A DNA stretch of 64,000 nt. Source: JAJFJD01 sp965228975. GTDB lineage: Bacteria; Pseudomonadota; Alphaproteobacteria; UBA8366. The notes below the pieces were generated by a model. That model saw nothing but the letters and a program-made list of their open reading frames with translations, was not told the DNA's origin and did not search any database. Location of the stretch: contig OZ245851.1 of NCBI GenBank assembly GCA_965228975.1, positions 4,464,001-4,528,000 on the forward strand, read 5' to 3'. Below, in pieces: positions 32,857-41,957 of the stretch (positions are counted from its first letter, which is position 1; each line of letters starts with the position of its first letter). The position numbers were made by a program, and so were the translations under genes.

Positions 32857-34593
32857 GTGGAAAAGACGAAACTAATTCAGGAGCCGACGCTTGCCGGGGA
32901 GGCGATCACGCGGGTTTTCGAACAATCCGGCATCGACATGGTCTTCGGCATACAGGGCGGCAACATGGGGCGCCTCTACGACGCGCTCTACGACCACCGC
33001 GACACGGTTCGATGCGTACTGGTGCGCCACGAGCAACTCGCAAGCGTCATGGCCGAAGTCTATGGGCGCCTCACCGGAAAGCCCGGCGTTTGTATCGGCC
33101 AGGGCATCTTCATGCTGGCGAACGGTTTCCTCGGGACGCTCGAAGCGCATTTCGGCAGCTCGCCGATGCTGTTTCTGACCGACTTCTCCGACGTGGCCCC
33201 GTTCTCGCAGCACGCGCCCTACCAGAGCGGCCGCGGCGAATACGGCTCGGCCGATACGCGCAATGCGCTGGCCGCCATCACGAAACACACGCTGACGGCG
33301 CTGACGCCGAACGAGGCCGTGCACGCGGTCCAATTGGGCATCAAACACGCGCTTAGCGGCGAGCGCGGACCCGTTGGGATCGTCTTCAACAGCAACGCCT
33401 TCCTCGGCGGTGCCATCGATCCGGAAGCGCGACCCTTCCTCTACGACACGCCCGCTTATTTGCCCGCAAAGTTGCCCGCAGATCCAATAAGCGTCGCGGC
33501 CGCGGCAAAATCACTTTCAGCAGCCGAACGACCGGTGATCATTGCCGGCAACGGCGTCCGGATCAGCCAGGCCTACGGCGAGTTGGACGCGCTGGCGCGG
33601 CGGCTTGGCGCGCCGGTGGCGACGACGGCTTCCGGCAAGGGCGTCATCGCCGAAACGCATGAGTGGGCGCTCGGCACCTGCGGCAATTTCGGTCAGTCGG
33701 CCGCGAACGCCTATATCGGTTCGGCCGACCTCGTGCTGGCCGTGGGCACGCGCCTCGGCCCGGCGGATACGACCAACGAGAATCCCGCTCTGATCGACCC
33801 GACGCGCCAAGTGCTGATCCAGATCGATGTCGAACCCAAGAACGCGAGCTGGACCTTCCCATGCGACACGGTCGTGATCGGCGACGCGGCACTCGCGCTA
33901 CAGCAGATCGCCGAAGCCGTCCAGGCGAACGGTTCGCCAGCGGCGGATGACGTCGCGGCGCGCAAGGCGGCACTCGACGCCACGCGCGAGCAAGAAGGTT
34001 TCTTCGCAGACCCGCTCTACGACTCCGACGCCGTGCCGATCATGCCCCCCCGCCTGTTCAAGGAACTGCATCGCGTCATCAACGCCGACGCGCTTATCAC
34101 CTGCGATGCGGGGGAGAACCGGCTTTTCATGACCCATTTCTTCCAGACCAAAGGCCCGGGGACGCTGCTCATGCCCGGCATCGGGGCTATGGGGTATGCG
34201 GTGCCGGCGGCGCTGGCGGGAAAGCTGGTCCATCCCGAACGACAGGTGATCGCGGTCACCGGCGACGGTGGCTTCAGCATGGCGCTGAACGGAATCATGA
34301 CGGCGCGCGACGAAAATATCCCCATCGTGGTGGTAATCCTGAACAACAGCGCACTCGGCTGGGTCAAGCACGGCCAGGGCAACCGCACGATCAACAGCAG
34401 CTTCGCGGAGATGAATTTCGCCGATATCGCGAAGTCGATCGGGGTGAACGGCATCCGCGTCGAGCAACCGTCCGCCATCGCTGGGGCGGTCGAGGAGGCA
34501 CTCACCTCGGGCAGCCCGACCGTCGTCGATGTTGTCACCGCGTTCGACGGATTGTCATTCCGCGACGTCACGTCGCCGCTGGCGGCAGTCTAG
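32857..34593 (+). CDS. Thiamine-diphosphate enzyme, acetolactate synthase/benzoylformate decarboxylase-like
   Basis: ThDP-dependent enzyme of 578 residues with the three-domain layout of the POX/ALS family. The N-terminal Pyr domain has the catalytic Glu in RHEQLASVMAEVYGR, the central domain contains GNGVRISQ, and the C-terminal PP domain has the ThDP motif TGDGGFSMALN ending in VVILNN. The start is most likely GTG at 32857, 6 nt after AGAGGGAG; a TTG at 32854 is directly adjacent. No regulatory small subunit (IlvN) is present, so a catabolic 2-oxoacid decarboxylase or lyase is more likely than isoleucine/valine biosynthesis. Confidence 0.87.
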   Translation: MEKTKLIQEPTLAGEAITRVFEQSGIDMVFGIQGGNMGRLYDALYDHRDTVRCVLVRHEQLASVMAEVYGRLTGKPGVCIGQGIFMLANGFLGTLEAHFGSSPMLFLTDFSDVAPFSQHAPYQSGRGEYGSADTRNALAAITKHTLTALTPNEAVHAVQLGIKHALSGERGPVGIVFNSNAFLGGAIDPEARPFLYDTPAYLPAKLPADPISVAAAAKSLSAAERPVIIAGNGVRISQAYGELDALARRLGAPVATTASGKGVIAETHEWALGTCGNFGQSAANAYIGSADLVLAVGTRLGPADTTNENPALIDPTRQVLIQIDVEPKNASWTFPCDTVVIGDAALALQQIAEAVQANGSPAADDVAARKAALDATREQEGFFADPLYDSDAVPIMPPRLFKELHRVINADALITCDAGENRLFMTHFFQTKGPGTLLMPGIGAMGYAVPAALAGKLVHPERQVIAVTGDGGFSMALNGIMTARDENIPIVVVILNNSALGWVKHGQGNRTINSSFAEMNFADIAKSIGVNGIRVEQPSAIAGAVEEALTSGSPTVVDVVTAFDGLSFRDVTSPLAAV

Positions 34594-34672
34594 CCGGCGT
34601 ATCGACGGCAAACAGGCTTGGTCCGCGCGCCTAGGAAAGTGAGGATTGCGAAACGCAGCACCCGTATGGGCG

Positions 34673-35746
34673 CTAAATTTTGCGGGATTCGATTTTATCT
34701 TTCGACGACCCGGCCCAGTATTGCGCGTCCGCGGTGGCATAGAATCCGGCCATGTAGCCCATATTGGTCCGGTCAGCAAATTCGGGCGCTAGTTTCCGCC
34801 CGTTCGGCAGGTTCACCCATAACCGATACAAGCGCCGGCGGCGATGCTCCTCCGGCCAGTCCTCGTAGCCCGTGCGCGCGTGCAGGATCGAGTGATTGCA
34901 CAACAGCTGAATGTCGCCTGGCTGAAAATCCATATCGAACCTAAAGGCATCGCTGCAGGCGAGTTCCCTGACATAAGCGATCGCGGCCAAGGCTTCTTCG
35001 CTTAAGGGCATTCCCGCCTTTTCCATGCCGGCAACCGATGTCTTCCCATTAAATTTTACCGACAGAACGCCATCGAAATAGCTGAGCATCGGAAGCTTAT
35101 TGTTGGTCACCTCGTTCAAATCTCGCGTCGGTCCTTCGCCGCGCAAATCCCAGTGCAAACCGGTCGCCAAGAATTTCAAATAGTCGGGGCGCGTCCGCAA
35201 CACTTCGTTGAAGATCGAGATGCTGCTGGCGATCGTACTCTTGCCGCCGGATTTCGCCGGATGCACGCACAACAGGCCGACCACGTCACCATGGTCGGTA
35301 TGCGGGTTTTGTCCGCCGCGCGTCGTATACCCTCGAACATTCTCGACCGTGTAATCGTAACCGCGGTCCGTCACTTCCGAAATGAGTTCGCCCAGGCCGT
35401 TTTGGCTGATCGGCGTGCCGAGATGGATGCCCAACCCCCAATAGAGCAAGCGAAGGTCGTCGGCCGAATATTTCTCCACCGGCAATCCGCGCAGCATGAC
35501 AAAACCCCTGCCGGAATCCAGTTCCGCCGCAATGTCGCGAAGAAGCGATGCGAAACGGGGCGCGACGAAATCGTCTTTTGTCGCTTCAAAGGCGCCGATG
35601 CCACGCCGCTTGCCGGCGGCGACAGCGGCGTCCAACTCGTCGAGCGTCTCCGTGTCGAACGGGACGACCCAGGAATCGTCCATCTTGAAATCTTCCGGCC
35701 GCCACGCTGCCGGGGAGTCGATCGGGGTGGTTGGTAAAGGGCGCAT
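34673..35746 (-). CDS. TauD/TfdA-family Fe(II)/2-oxoglutarate dioxygenase, copy 1
   Basis: Non-heme iron oxygenase of 357 residues. The facial triad is visible as NPHTDHGD (His, Asp) and LLCNHSILHARTGYED (distal His), with the 2-oxoglutarate-binding Arg in RRRRLYRLWVNLP. FQPGDIQLLCNH is a family hallmark. The ATG at 35746 lies 8 nt after GGAGAAG. It is tandem with and clearly paralogous to the next gene upstream (35840-37003), whose end is 93 bp away. Both probably hydroxylate related small carboxylates; substrates are unknown. Confidence 0.88.
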   Translation of the reverse strand: MRPLPTTPIDSPAAWRPEDFKMDDSWVVPFDTETLDELDAAVAAGKRRGIGAFEATKDDFVAPRFASLLRDIAAELDSGRGFVMLRGLPVEKYSADDLRLLYWGLGIHLGTPISQNGLGELISEVTDRGYDYTVENVRGYTTRGGQNPHTDHGDVVGLLCVHPAKSGGKSTIASSISIFNEVLRTRPDYLKFLATGLHWDLRGEGPTRDLNEVTNNKLPMLSYFDGVLSVKFNGKTSVAGMEKAGMPLSEEALAAIAYVRELACSDAFRFDMDFQPGDIQLLCNHSILHARTGYEDWPEEHRRRRLYRLWVNLPNGRKLAPEFADRTNMGYMAGFYATADAQYWAGSSKDKIESRKI

Positions 35747-35839
35747 CAAGCCACTTCTCCCATCACTGATTTGCTATCGTCATTATCTCACGACGCGCGC
35801 GTCGCGAGCCAATTGCCGACGTTCTTGCGCCGGCCTAAT

Positions 35840-37003
35840 TCATTCATCCGTAGCAGGGCGGAAATCTTGCTTTCGGCGCTGCGTGAATGTCCCAGGGCCG
35901 CCATCGACGGGCTCGAGCGGAGCGCTGAGCCGCACGCCCGACAGCAACATGCCGGCCGGTCGGCCATGTTCATTGTATCCCCGCAGGTTTTCGTATACCG
36001 GCGGCAGGTCCGGTCCGTCCGGACAGGCGAGGTGCAGACGCAGCAAATGCCGCCGACGATCCCGGTCTTGATGGTCGTCGAACGCGGTTCGCGAATGCAG
36101 CACGAAATGATTGCACACGAACTGGATGTCGCCGGGCTGAAAATCCATTTGAAGATTGTAAGCGGGATTGTTCGCCAAGGAATCCAGAAGGTCCATCGCC
36201 TCTTCGAGCTGCGGCGAAATGCGCGGCAATTCCGAAAACCTCTGCGCCTTACGGACCGTGCTACGGACGTAGGTTGTGAAGAGTCGGCCATGGTAGGGAT
36301 TGAACACGGGGATCATGTACCAGGGCCCTTGATTGGGCGGGATCTCTTCGCGCCGGTCGCGGTATACCGGGCCCATCAGGACACGAACGAGATCCGGGCG
36401 GCGCCCGAGCATCTCGTTATAGAGCGTCACCGAACTGACCAGACTGCTCAGGCCGCCGGACTTCGCCCTGTTGATGCACAGAAGCGCGACCACATCCGAC
36501 GAGTCGCTGTGATACGGCAGACGAAAATTGGATTGATAACCGCGTCCCGTAACGGCCCTGGCGTCGACCCCGATATCGCAGACATGTCCAACGGCATGCC
36601 CTTTCGCGTTCTGCGACGTTGCGATCCCGAAATGCGCCCCAATGCCGAAGTAACCGAGGCAGCGCTGCAACGGCGACAGGTCCGCGACGGGAAACCCGCG
36701 CAGCAAGGCGAAGCCGCGTCCGTCGAACATGTCGTCGCGCACCCGCCGCAAGATCACGTCCCATGACGGCAAGGGAAAATCCTCGGCGCTAATGTCGACG
36801 ACATCGATTCCGGCATTCTCTATTCGCTGGATGGCGCCGCGCAGTTCTGCGATCTGCGATGTGCTAAGCGCGTAGGTCCAATCGCCGGGATTTCGCGCCA
36901 TTCCGGGCCCTAACCAGGCTTGCGGACCCCGGATCGGCTGCAACGGATGATCGTCGGAAACCGGCGGGATTGGTACCGAGGTAAAATCTGGTTGAACTTC
37001 CAT
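35840..37003 (-). CDS. TauD/TfdA-family Fe(II)/2-oxoglutarate dioxygenase, copy 2
   Basis: A 387-residue paralogue of the preceding entry. The triad is LPYHSDSSD (His, Asp) and FVCNHFVLHSRTAFDD (distal His), with the Arg in RRRHLLRLHLACP. FQPGDIQFVCNH aligns directly with copy 1. It has about 30 more residues, partly a Pro-rich N-terminus. The start at 37003 (ATG) is preceded in frame by GTG; the Shine-Dalgarno is weak. It is probably co-transcribed with copy 1 and divergent from the SDR at 37171. Confidence 0.88.
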   Translation of the reverse strand: MEVQPDFTSVPIPPVSDDHPLQPIRGPQAWLGPGMARNPGDWTYALSTSQIAELRGAIQRIENAGIDVVDISAEDFPLPSWDVILRRVRDDMFDGRGFALLRGFPVADLSPLQRCLGYFGIGAHFGIATSQNAKGHAVGHVCDIGVDARAVTGRGYQSNFRLPYHSDSSDVVALLCINRAKSGGLSSLVSSVTLYNEMLGRRPDLVRVLMGPVYRDRREEIPPNQGPWYMIPVFNPYHGRLFTTYVRSTVRKAQRFSELPRISPQLEEAMDLLDSLANNPAYNLQMDFQPGDIQFVCNHFVLHSRTAFDDHQDRDRRRHLLRLHLACPDGPDLPPVYENLRGYNEHGRPAGMLLSGVRLSAPLEPVDGGPGTFTQRRKQDFRPATDE

Positions 37004-37170
37004 CACATTCGCTTCGGAACAATTCGATGGTGGAAAGGAGGCCCGTCGTCCACGCTGACTAAGCGCTATCTTAAAGCCAGCGCCGATACCATGGCCACTT
37101 CACGACGCACCGGCGGGCAAATAATTGTAAGCTGCCTTCAGCAATCCACCTTATTAAAAGGCGGTTCCAG

Positions 37171-38019
37171 ATGGCAGAGCTAAGCGGCAAGATCGCCGTT
37201 GTGACCGGCGGCAGCCGGGGCATGGGGCGCGCTGCGGCGGAGATGTTCGCGGCAGCCGGCGCCACCGTCATAATCTGCGCCCGTACCGAGGCGGATATCG
37301 ACCGGGCGGTCGAGGAGATTTCCGACCGCCATGGCACCGAGGCGGTTGGCCTGGTCACCGACGTCCTCGACAGCGACTCCGTCGACGCAGCCATGGCGAC
37401 GATCGGCGACCGTTTCGACCGCATCGATATGCTGATCAATAACGCGGGCCAATCGTCGCAGCGGGCCGCTACGGGAGTGACCGCGCAAATCCAGGTCTCG
37501 CATGCGCCGGATGACCCGGAGCTTCCGCCCGGCCGGTTCGGCTCCATGACCGACGACGAATTCCGAAACGCCTTCGAGCAAAAGGTTCTGGGAATGATTC
37601 GCGTGAGCCGCGGCGCCCTACCATTGCTGCGCAAAGCCGACGAGGCCGCCATCGTCAACGTCGTGTCCACCAAGGGGCTGCAGGCGCCGGTGCGCGTGGT
37701 CACTTCCGGCGTCGCCTGGGCCGCCGCCTTGAATTTCAGCAAATGCCTGTCCTACGAACTCGCGGATGACGGTATCCGCGTCAACGTGCTGGGCGTCGAC
37801 CGCGCGCTCACCTCGCAAACCGAGAAGTCGCGCGCCCGCTGGGCGCCGGAAATGACCATGGCGGAGTTCGAGGCCTGGCGCTGCGTTGGCGTCCCGTTCA
37901 AGCGCATGGGCACGGCAGAGGAAATGGCCGAGGCGATCTATTTCCTGGCGACCCCGCGCTCGGCCTATATCACCGGCCAATGCCTCGCGATCGATGGCGG
38001 CGCCCTTCGGAGCTTGTAA
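37171..38019 (+). CDS. SDR-family protein lacking the Tyr-x3-Lys active site
   Basis: Rossmann-fold protein of 282 residues with an intact cofactor motif (VVTGGSRGMGRAA), NNAG and a C-terminal ITGQCLAIDGGA. Where the catalytic Tyr-x-x-x-Lys should stand, the sequence reads VVTSGVAWAAALNFSK, with neither Tyr nor Lys in register. A 20-residue insertion (QIQVSHAPDDPELPPGRFG) follows NNAG. It may be a non-redox SDR such as a hydratase-, isomerase- or binding-type member, or it may use other residues. The frame is undamaged, so it is not a simple pseudogene. Confidence 0.82.
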   Translation: MAELSGKIAVVTGGSRGMGRAAAEMFAAAGATVIICARTEADIDRAVEEISDRHGTEAVGLVTDVLDSDSVDAAMATIGDRFDRIDMLINNAGQSSQRAATGVTAQIQVSHAPDDPELPPGRFGSMTDDEFRNAFEQKVLGMIRVSRGALPLLRKADEAAIVNVVSTKGLQAPVRVVTSGVAWAAALNFSKCLSYELADDGIRVNVLGVDRALTSQTEKSRARWAPEMTMAEFEAWRCVGVPFKRMGTAEEMAEAIYFLATPRSAYITGQCLAIDGGALRSL

Positions 38020-38058
38020 GCGGGTACGCCGCCGCTTCTTGTTGCCGAACGTTAGACG

Positions 38059-38904
38059 TCACTTTCCACGCGGGCGCCATTTATTGGATTCCACAAGCGC
38101 AAAGAAATCCTCGGTGAGGCGATGAAACAGGTCCGGCTCTTCCAGGTTCACGAGATGGCCGGTCGCCGGCACGACCGACAGTCGGACCGCCGGACCGACT
38201 TGTTTCATGAAGAGTGCGGAATCGATGGCGCCGGGGTCTTCATCGCCCACGACGACATGCGCGGGCACCTTCATCGATTGCAAGGCTCGCCGCATATTGA
38301 ATAGCGAGGGCCGGCGGGCCATCACGCGGCGCGTGACATGGGCGCTGCCCTGCGCCGAATGCTGCATGAACCGGCGGCAGAAATCCTCGAACGCGCGTGG
38401 GTTCTTGCGTTTGAGCTGAATGCGGTTGTCGGCCTTGCGCAATTGCTTCAGCACCTCGGCGAGGCCCGCTTCTTCGTAGAGCCTCGCGCGCGCCTCGGCG
38501 GCGCGCTTGAAGGCGTCCGCATCGCGCGGGTCGCCGCCGCTGCCGATGCCAATCATCGTGAGTGAAATCGCCATGCGCGGATATTTCAAACCGAAATCCA
38601 ATGTCGTGCGCGCGCCCATCGAACAGCCGACGATATGCGCTTTCTTGACCTTGAGGTGACGCATCACGACCGCGACGTCATCCACCGACTGTTTGTGCGA
38701 GTAGCGCGATGGCGATTGCGGCACGTCGGACGGCGGATAGCCTCGGGCGTTGAATGCAATGCACCGATAACGGCGGCTGAAATGCTGTATCTGTTTTTCC
38801 CAACTCCAAAGATCTCCGGAGAATTCGTGGGCAAAGACGATGGGTGTTCCCGTACCCGCCGTTTCGTAGTACAGACGCGCGCCATCGGATTGAAGATAGG
38901 GCAT
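38059..38904 (-). CDS. Alpha/beta-hydrolase
   Basis: Hydrolase of 281 residues. Nucleophile elbow VGCSMGAR (Ser), oxyanion region HEFSGDLWSW, acid in GDEDPGAID and His in ATGHLVNLEEPDLF. A cap of about 60 Arg/Lys-rich residues precedes the acid. The ATG at 38904 has GAGGA about 9 nt before it; the ATG at 38913 has no spacing. The family includes 3-oxoadipate enol-lactonase and C-C bond hydrolases of aromatic catabolism, which would fit the surroundings, but substrate assignment is not possible. Confidence 0.87.
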   Translation of the reverse strand: MPYLQSDGARLYYETAGTGTPIVFAHEFSGDLWSWEKQIQHFSRRYRCIAFNARGYPPSDVPQSPSRYSHKQSVDDVAVVMRHLKVKKAHIVGCSMGARTTLDFGLKYPRMAISLTMIGIGSGGDPRDADAFKRAAEARARLYEEAGLAEVLKQLRKADNRIQLKRKNPRAFEDFCRRFMQHSAQGSAHVTRRVMARRPSLFNMRRALQSMKVPAHVVVGDEDPGAIDSALFMKQVGPAVRLSVVPATGHLVNLEEPDLFHRLTEDFFALVESNKWRPRGK

Positions 38905-39027
38905 GCTGGGCATCCTCGTTGGTCGATCAAATACTATAGCGGAAAGCCGGATCCTCTTCTGACCGCTACCGGTCACACCCATGCGCACTAGCCGCATCGG
39001 CACTAACCCGAAGTCCGCGAGGCTTCT

Positions 39028-39924
39028 CTAGACGCTTGGCATGACCTCCCGCATGAAGCGGGTTATCGCCGCGACGTGGTCGGCAGGATCGGCGCCACCG
39101 ATGCCGACAACGATTTCATCGATGCCGGCGTCGCGATAGGCCCGCACGGTCTCCGCGATATCATCAGGCCTGCCCGAGAGGGTCATGCGGTCATGAACAG
39201 GTTCGCTCGGCGCGGTGTCGGTAAAACGCAACATTACGGTGATCGAATAGCGTAGCTGCGTGGGGTCACGGCCCTCCATCTCGGTCAGTTCGACGATCTT
39301 CCGCCGGCCTTCCGCCACCTGACGGGGCGACTGCCGCAGGGTGTGCCAACCGTCTCCGTACTTTGCCACGCGGCGTTTCGCGGCGAGGCTGGCGCCGCCG
39401 ACTAGAATTGGGGGATACGGTTTCTGCCTTGGCTTCGGCGAAAACTTCAGCCCGCTATACCGATAGAACTCGCCCTCGAACGCCGGCGCATCCTGCGTCC
39501 AAAGCGCCTGCAAGGCCCCCAGAATTTCGTTTGTGCGCTTTCCGCGGGTCGCAAAGTCGACGCCGAGATTTTCGAACTCGTCGCGCGTGGTCGCGACGCC
39601 GACGCCAAGGCAGACCCGACCACCGGACAACTGGTCCAATGTCGCGACCATCTTGCCGAGGCGCGCCGGATCATGCCATGGCAACACGAGCACCGAGGTA
39701 CCGAGTTTGACTCTCTCCGTTGCACCGGCGACCGCGGTCAGGATCGTAAGCGCGTCATAGTACGGTCTGTCGCCCAACCGTTCCGCGACATACGAAGAAT
39801 GGAAAAGATGCTCGCGGACCCAAACGCTATTGCACCCTAACCGTTCCGCTTCGACGGCCAGTGCGATCAGGTCATTCGGGTCTTCGACGCCTTGGTTGTT
39901 CGGTATGCCGAATCCGATTTTCAT
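39028..39924 (-). CDS. Luciferase-like (LLM class) flavin- or F420-dependent monooxygenase
   Basis: TIM-barrel oxidoreductase of 298 residues. It starts MKIGFGIPNNQG and contains SVWVREHLF, VKLGTSVLVLPWHDP, TLDQLSGGRVCLGVGVA and PPILVGGASLAAKRRVAKYGDGW, all typical of the LLM family (TIGR03619-like branch). It would use reduced FMN or F420; an F420 dependence in this genome is unproven. It lies 123 bp downstream of the start of the alpha/beta-hydrolase gene on the same strand and could be transcribed with it. Confidence 0.87.
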   Translation of the reverse strand: MKIGFGIPNNQGVEDPNDLIALAVEAERLGCNSVWVREHLFHSSYVAERLGDRPYYDALTILTAVAGATERVKLGTSVLVLPWHDPARLGKMVATLDQLSGGRVCLGVGVATTRDEFENLGVDFATRGKRTNEILGALQALWTQDAPAFEGEFYRYSGLKFSPKPRQKPYPPILVGGASLAAKRRVAKYGDGWHTLRQSPRQVAEGRRKIVELTEMEGRDPTQLRYSITVMLRFTDTAPSEPVHDRMTLSGRPDDIAETVRAYRDAGIDEIVVGIGGADPADHVAAITRFMREVMPSV

Positions 39925-40005
39925 GGCGCGGTCCGGCCGTTGCCCGACCTGCGGGGACTAAAGAAAGAGAAGGTAGGTGTCCTATTCATGGATAAATACG
40001 GGATC

Positions 40006-41622
40006 CTAACCGGTCATCACATCGAACCGTTGATCGTCGTCGGTGGCCATTTGATTGACCAAGTCGATTTCCCAGGCGAGATAGGCGCGCATGGCTTCTT
40101 CCTTCCCTTCGCTCTGCTCCCGCGCCTTCGGCTTTATGTCATCGGCAGGCCCGGCCATGTTTTCCCGCCCTTCCGCGAGCGCCAGACCGGCCGTCTGCCA
40201 CGCCGCGGTGCCGCCATCCAGCGCCGCCACGGACCGACCGGTCAGTACCGCCGCATCCGCCGCGGCAAGTCTGGCGAGCGCACCATCCGGCGAGGTAAAC
40301 ACGATATCGCCATCCTTCGGAAGTCGCGTAAGGTCTTCGGCGAGACGGGTCCGCATCGCGAACCAGGCGCCGGGAATATGTCCGCGTTCATACGCCCGGC
40401 TCATGGCAAGATCGACGACGACGACGTTGCCGGACGCGATCTGTTCATTCAACGCAACCGCATCAATCGTCGCGGCCTTTGCCTCGTCGAGCCCCAAAAC
40501 CTCAGCTTTGTAGGGACCGCTTTGCAGTTTCACGCTGCTGCCATCCATCGCCAGGGTAACGACATCCCACCCCATTTGTTTCAGCCAGTAAGCGGTCATG
40601 GTTGCCCGGACACCGCAATCGTCCACGAGCACGACACGCGCACCCCAAATCCCTAGATGCCGGTCCGTCTCCTGGACGAGCTGACCGCCGGGAATATGTT
40701 TCGCGCCGGCCAGATGCCCGGCCTCGTATTCCGTTGCCGTTCGCACGTCGAGGACATAGAGCGCCTTGTCATCCGCTTCCTTCTGCCAACGCTGAAGCGT
40801 TTCAAGATCGATCGCCGCGATGCCGTGTGCCTGAGCGACGTTGTCCGCAGCGGCCTTGGCGGCCGCCAGCCCTTCGGGCGACACGTCCGGCGCGCCGCGG
40901 GTTGCGCCGTCGATCACGTCGAAGCCCGCCAGATGCCAGCCTTGGGTGCCGTTCTTGAGCGAAACCACCTTGTTGGGGACTCCCGCGCTGATCAGGGCCT
41001 GCGCGCCGATGATGCTGCGCGTTCTCCCGCCGCAATTGACCACGACAGTGGTATCGGGCGACGGCACCATATCCTTGAAGCGGTAGACCAGCTCCGCACC
41101 CGGCACGCTGATCGCGGTTGGGATGCTGTTGACATTGTATTCCTCATAGGACCGGCTATCGAACAGCACCATATCTGTGTCGTTGTCCAACATGGACTTG
41201 AGTTCTTCAGCGGTTATGTACGGCGTACCCGCTTCGTGCTCGATCACTTCCGCGAAGGCCTTGCTCGGCACATGCATGCCGCTATAGAGCCGGTAGCCCG
41301 AGGCCTCCCAGGCTGAGATGCCGCCATCCAACACCGAGACATCGCGGTAGCCGAGGGCGATCATGCGCGCCGCAGCTCGGTCGGCCAGGGACGGCCCGCC
41401 GCCATCGCCGCTATCGTCGCACCATACTATGCGGGTGCCGCGACGAGGCACCAACGTGGCAACGATCTCCTCAAGCCGTCCGAGCGGCACATTCGATGCC
41501 ACAAGGATATGCTGCGCTTCGAACGGGACTTCATCACGCGCATCCAGCAGCGCGATTTCTCCTCCATCGTGCAAGTTGGATTTCAGTGTTTTAGCGTCAA
41601 TACGCCGCACGGACTCATCCAT
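40006..41622 (-). CDS. Protein of four tandem rhodanese domains
   Basis: A 538-residue sulfurtransferase-like protein built of four rhodanese homology domains of about 120-130 residues. Active-loop sequences in order are WCDDSGDGG (Cys present), NCGGRTRS (canonical Cys), VDDCGVRAT (Cys shifted by two; Asp at the catalytic place) and FTSPDGALARL (no Cys). Domain ends repeat LDGGISAWEASGY, LKNGTQGWHLAGF, LAMDGSS and LDGGTAAWQTAGL. No signal peptide. Two domains probably carry persulfide and two are degenerate, perhaps structural or regulatory. It is alone, with a divergent promoter region at 41623-41957. Confidence 0.88.
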   Translation of the reverse strand: MDESVRRIDAKTLKSNLHDGGEIALLDARDEVPFEAQHILVASNVPLGRLEEIVATLVPRRGTRIVWCDDSGDGGGPSLADRAAARMIALGYRDVSVLDGGISAWEASGYRLYSGMHVPSKAFAEVIEHEAGTPYITAEELKSMLDNDTDMVLFDSRSYEEYNVNSIPTAISVPGAELVYRFKDMVPSPDTTVVVNCGGRTRSIIGAQALISAGVPNKVVSLKNGTQGWHLAGFDVIDGATRGAPDVSPEGLAAAKAAADNVAQAHGIAAIDLETLQRWQKEADDKALYVLDVRTATEYEAGHLAGAKHIPGGQLVQETDRHLGIWGARVVLVDDCGVRATMTAYWLKQMGWDVVTLAMDGSSVKLQSGPYKAEVLGLDEAKAATIDAVALNEQIASGNVVVVDLAMSRAYERGHIPGAWFAMRTRLAEDLTRLPKDGDIVFTSPDGALARLAAADAAVLTGRSVAALDGGTAAWQTAGLALAEGRENMAGPADDIKPKAREQSEGKEEAMRAYLAWEIDLVNQMATDDDQRFDVMTG

Positions 41623-41726
41623 AGGATCGGAGACTTCCTTCGGTTGTTTTGATTCTAGGCGGATTAGATTGTGCTGAGTTGCACAGTGTAACGGTGATAG
41701 GACTCGACGGCCTTGTCAAACAACCC

Positions 41727-41749
41727 TGAACAGCGACCAGCGCTGTTCA
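41727..41749. promoter_or_regulatory. Perfect 9-bp inverted repeat in a divergent promoter region
   Basis: TGAACAGCG (41727-41735), spacer ACCAG, CGCTGTTCA (41741-41749). It lies in the 335-bp gap between the rhodanese gene and the cupin gene, 105 bp from the former and 209 bp from the latter. Its size and symmetry fit a dimeric repressor operator; no T-tract follows, so it is not a terminator. The rest of the gap shows no gene. Confidence 0.5.
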
Positions 41750-41957
41750 AAGCCATACAGGACGCCAGCCTGCTGACACCGACCGAACTGCACTGCATGT
41801 CCGAAAATAGCCTAATGCACTAGAACAAATGGACAATAATTAGCCTCTCTTGCGCGGAGTACCAACATCGACCCTCGCGCCATCTCATTTCACCAAACCG
41901 GCTTTCTTGCGGTATTCTAGAACGTGGGCATCGCGCCGTTAAGGAGGAGGATAAGAT

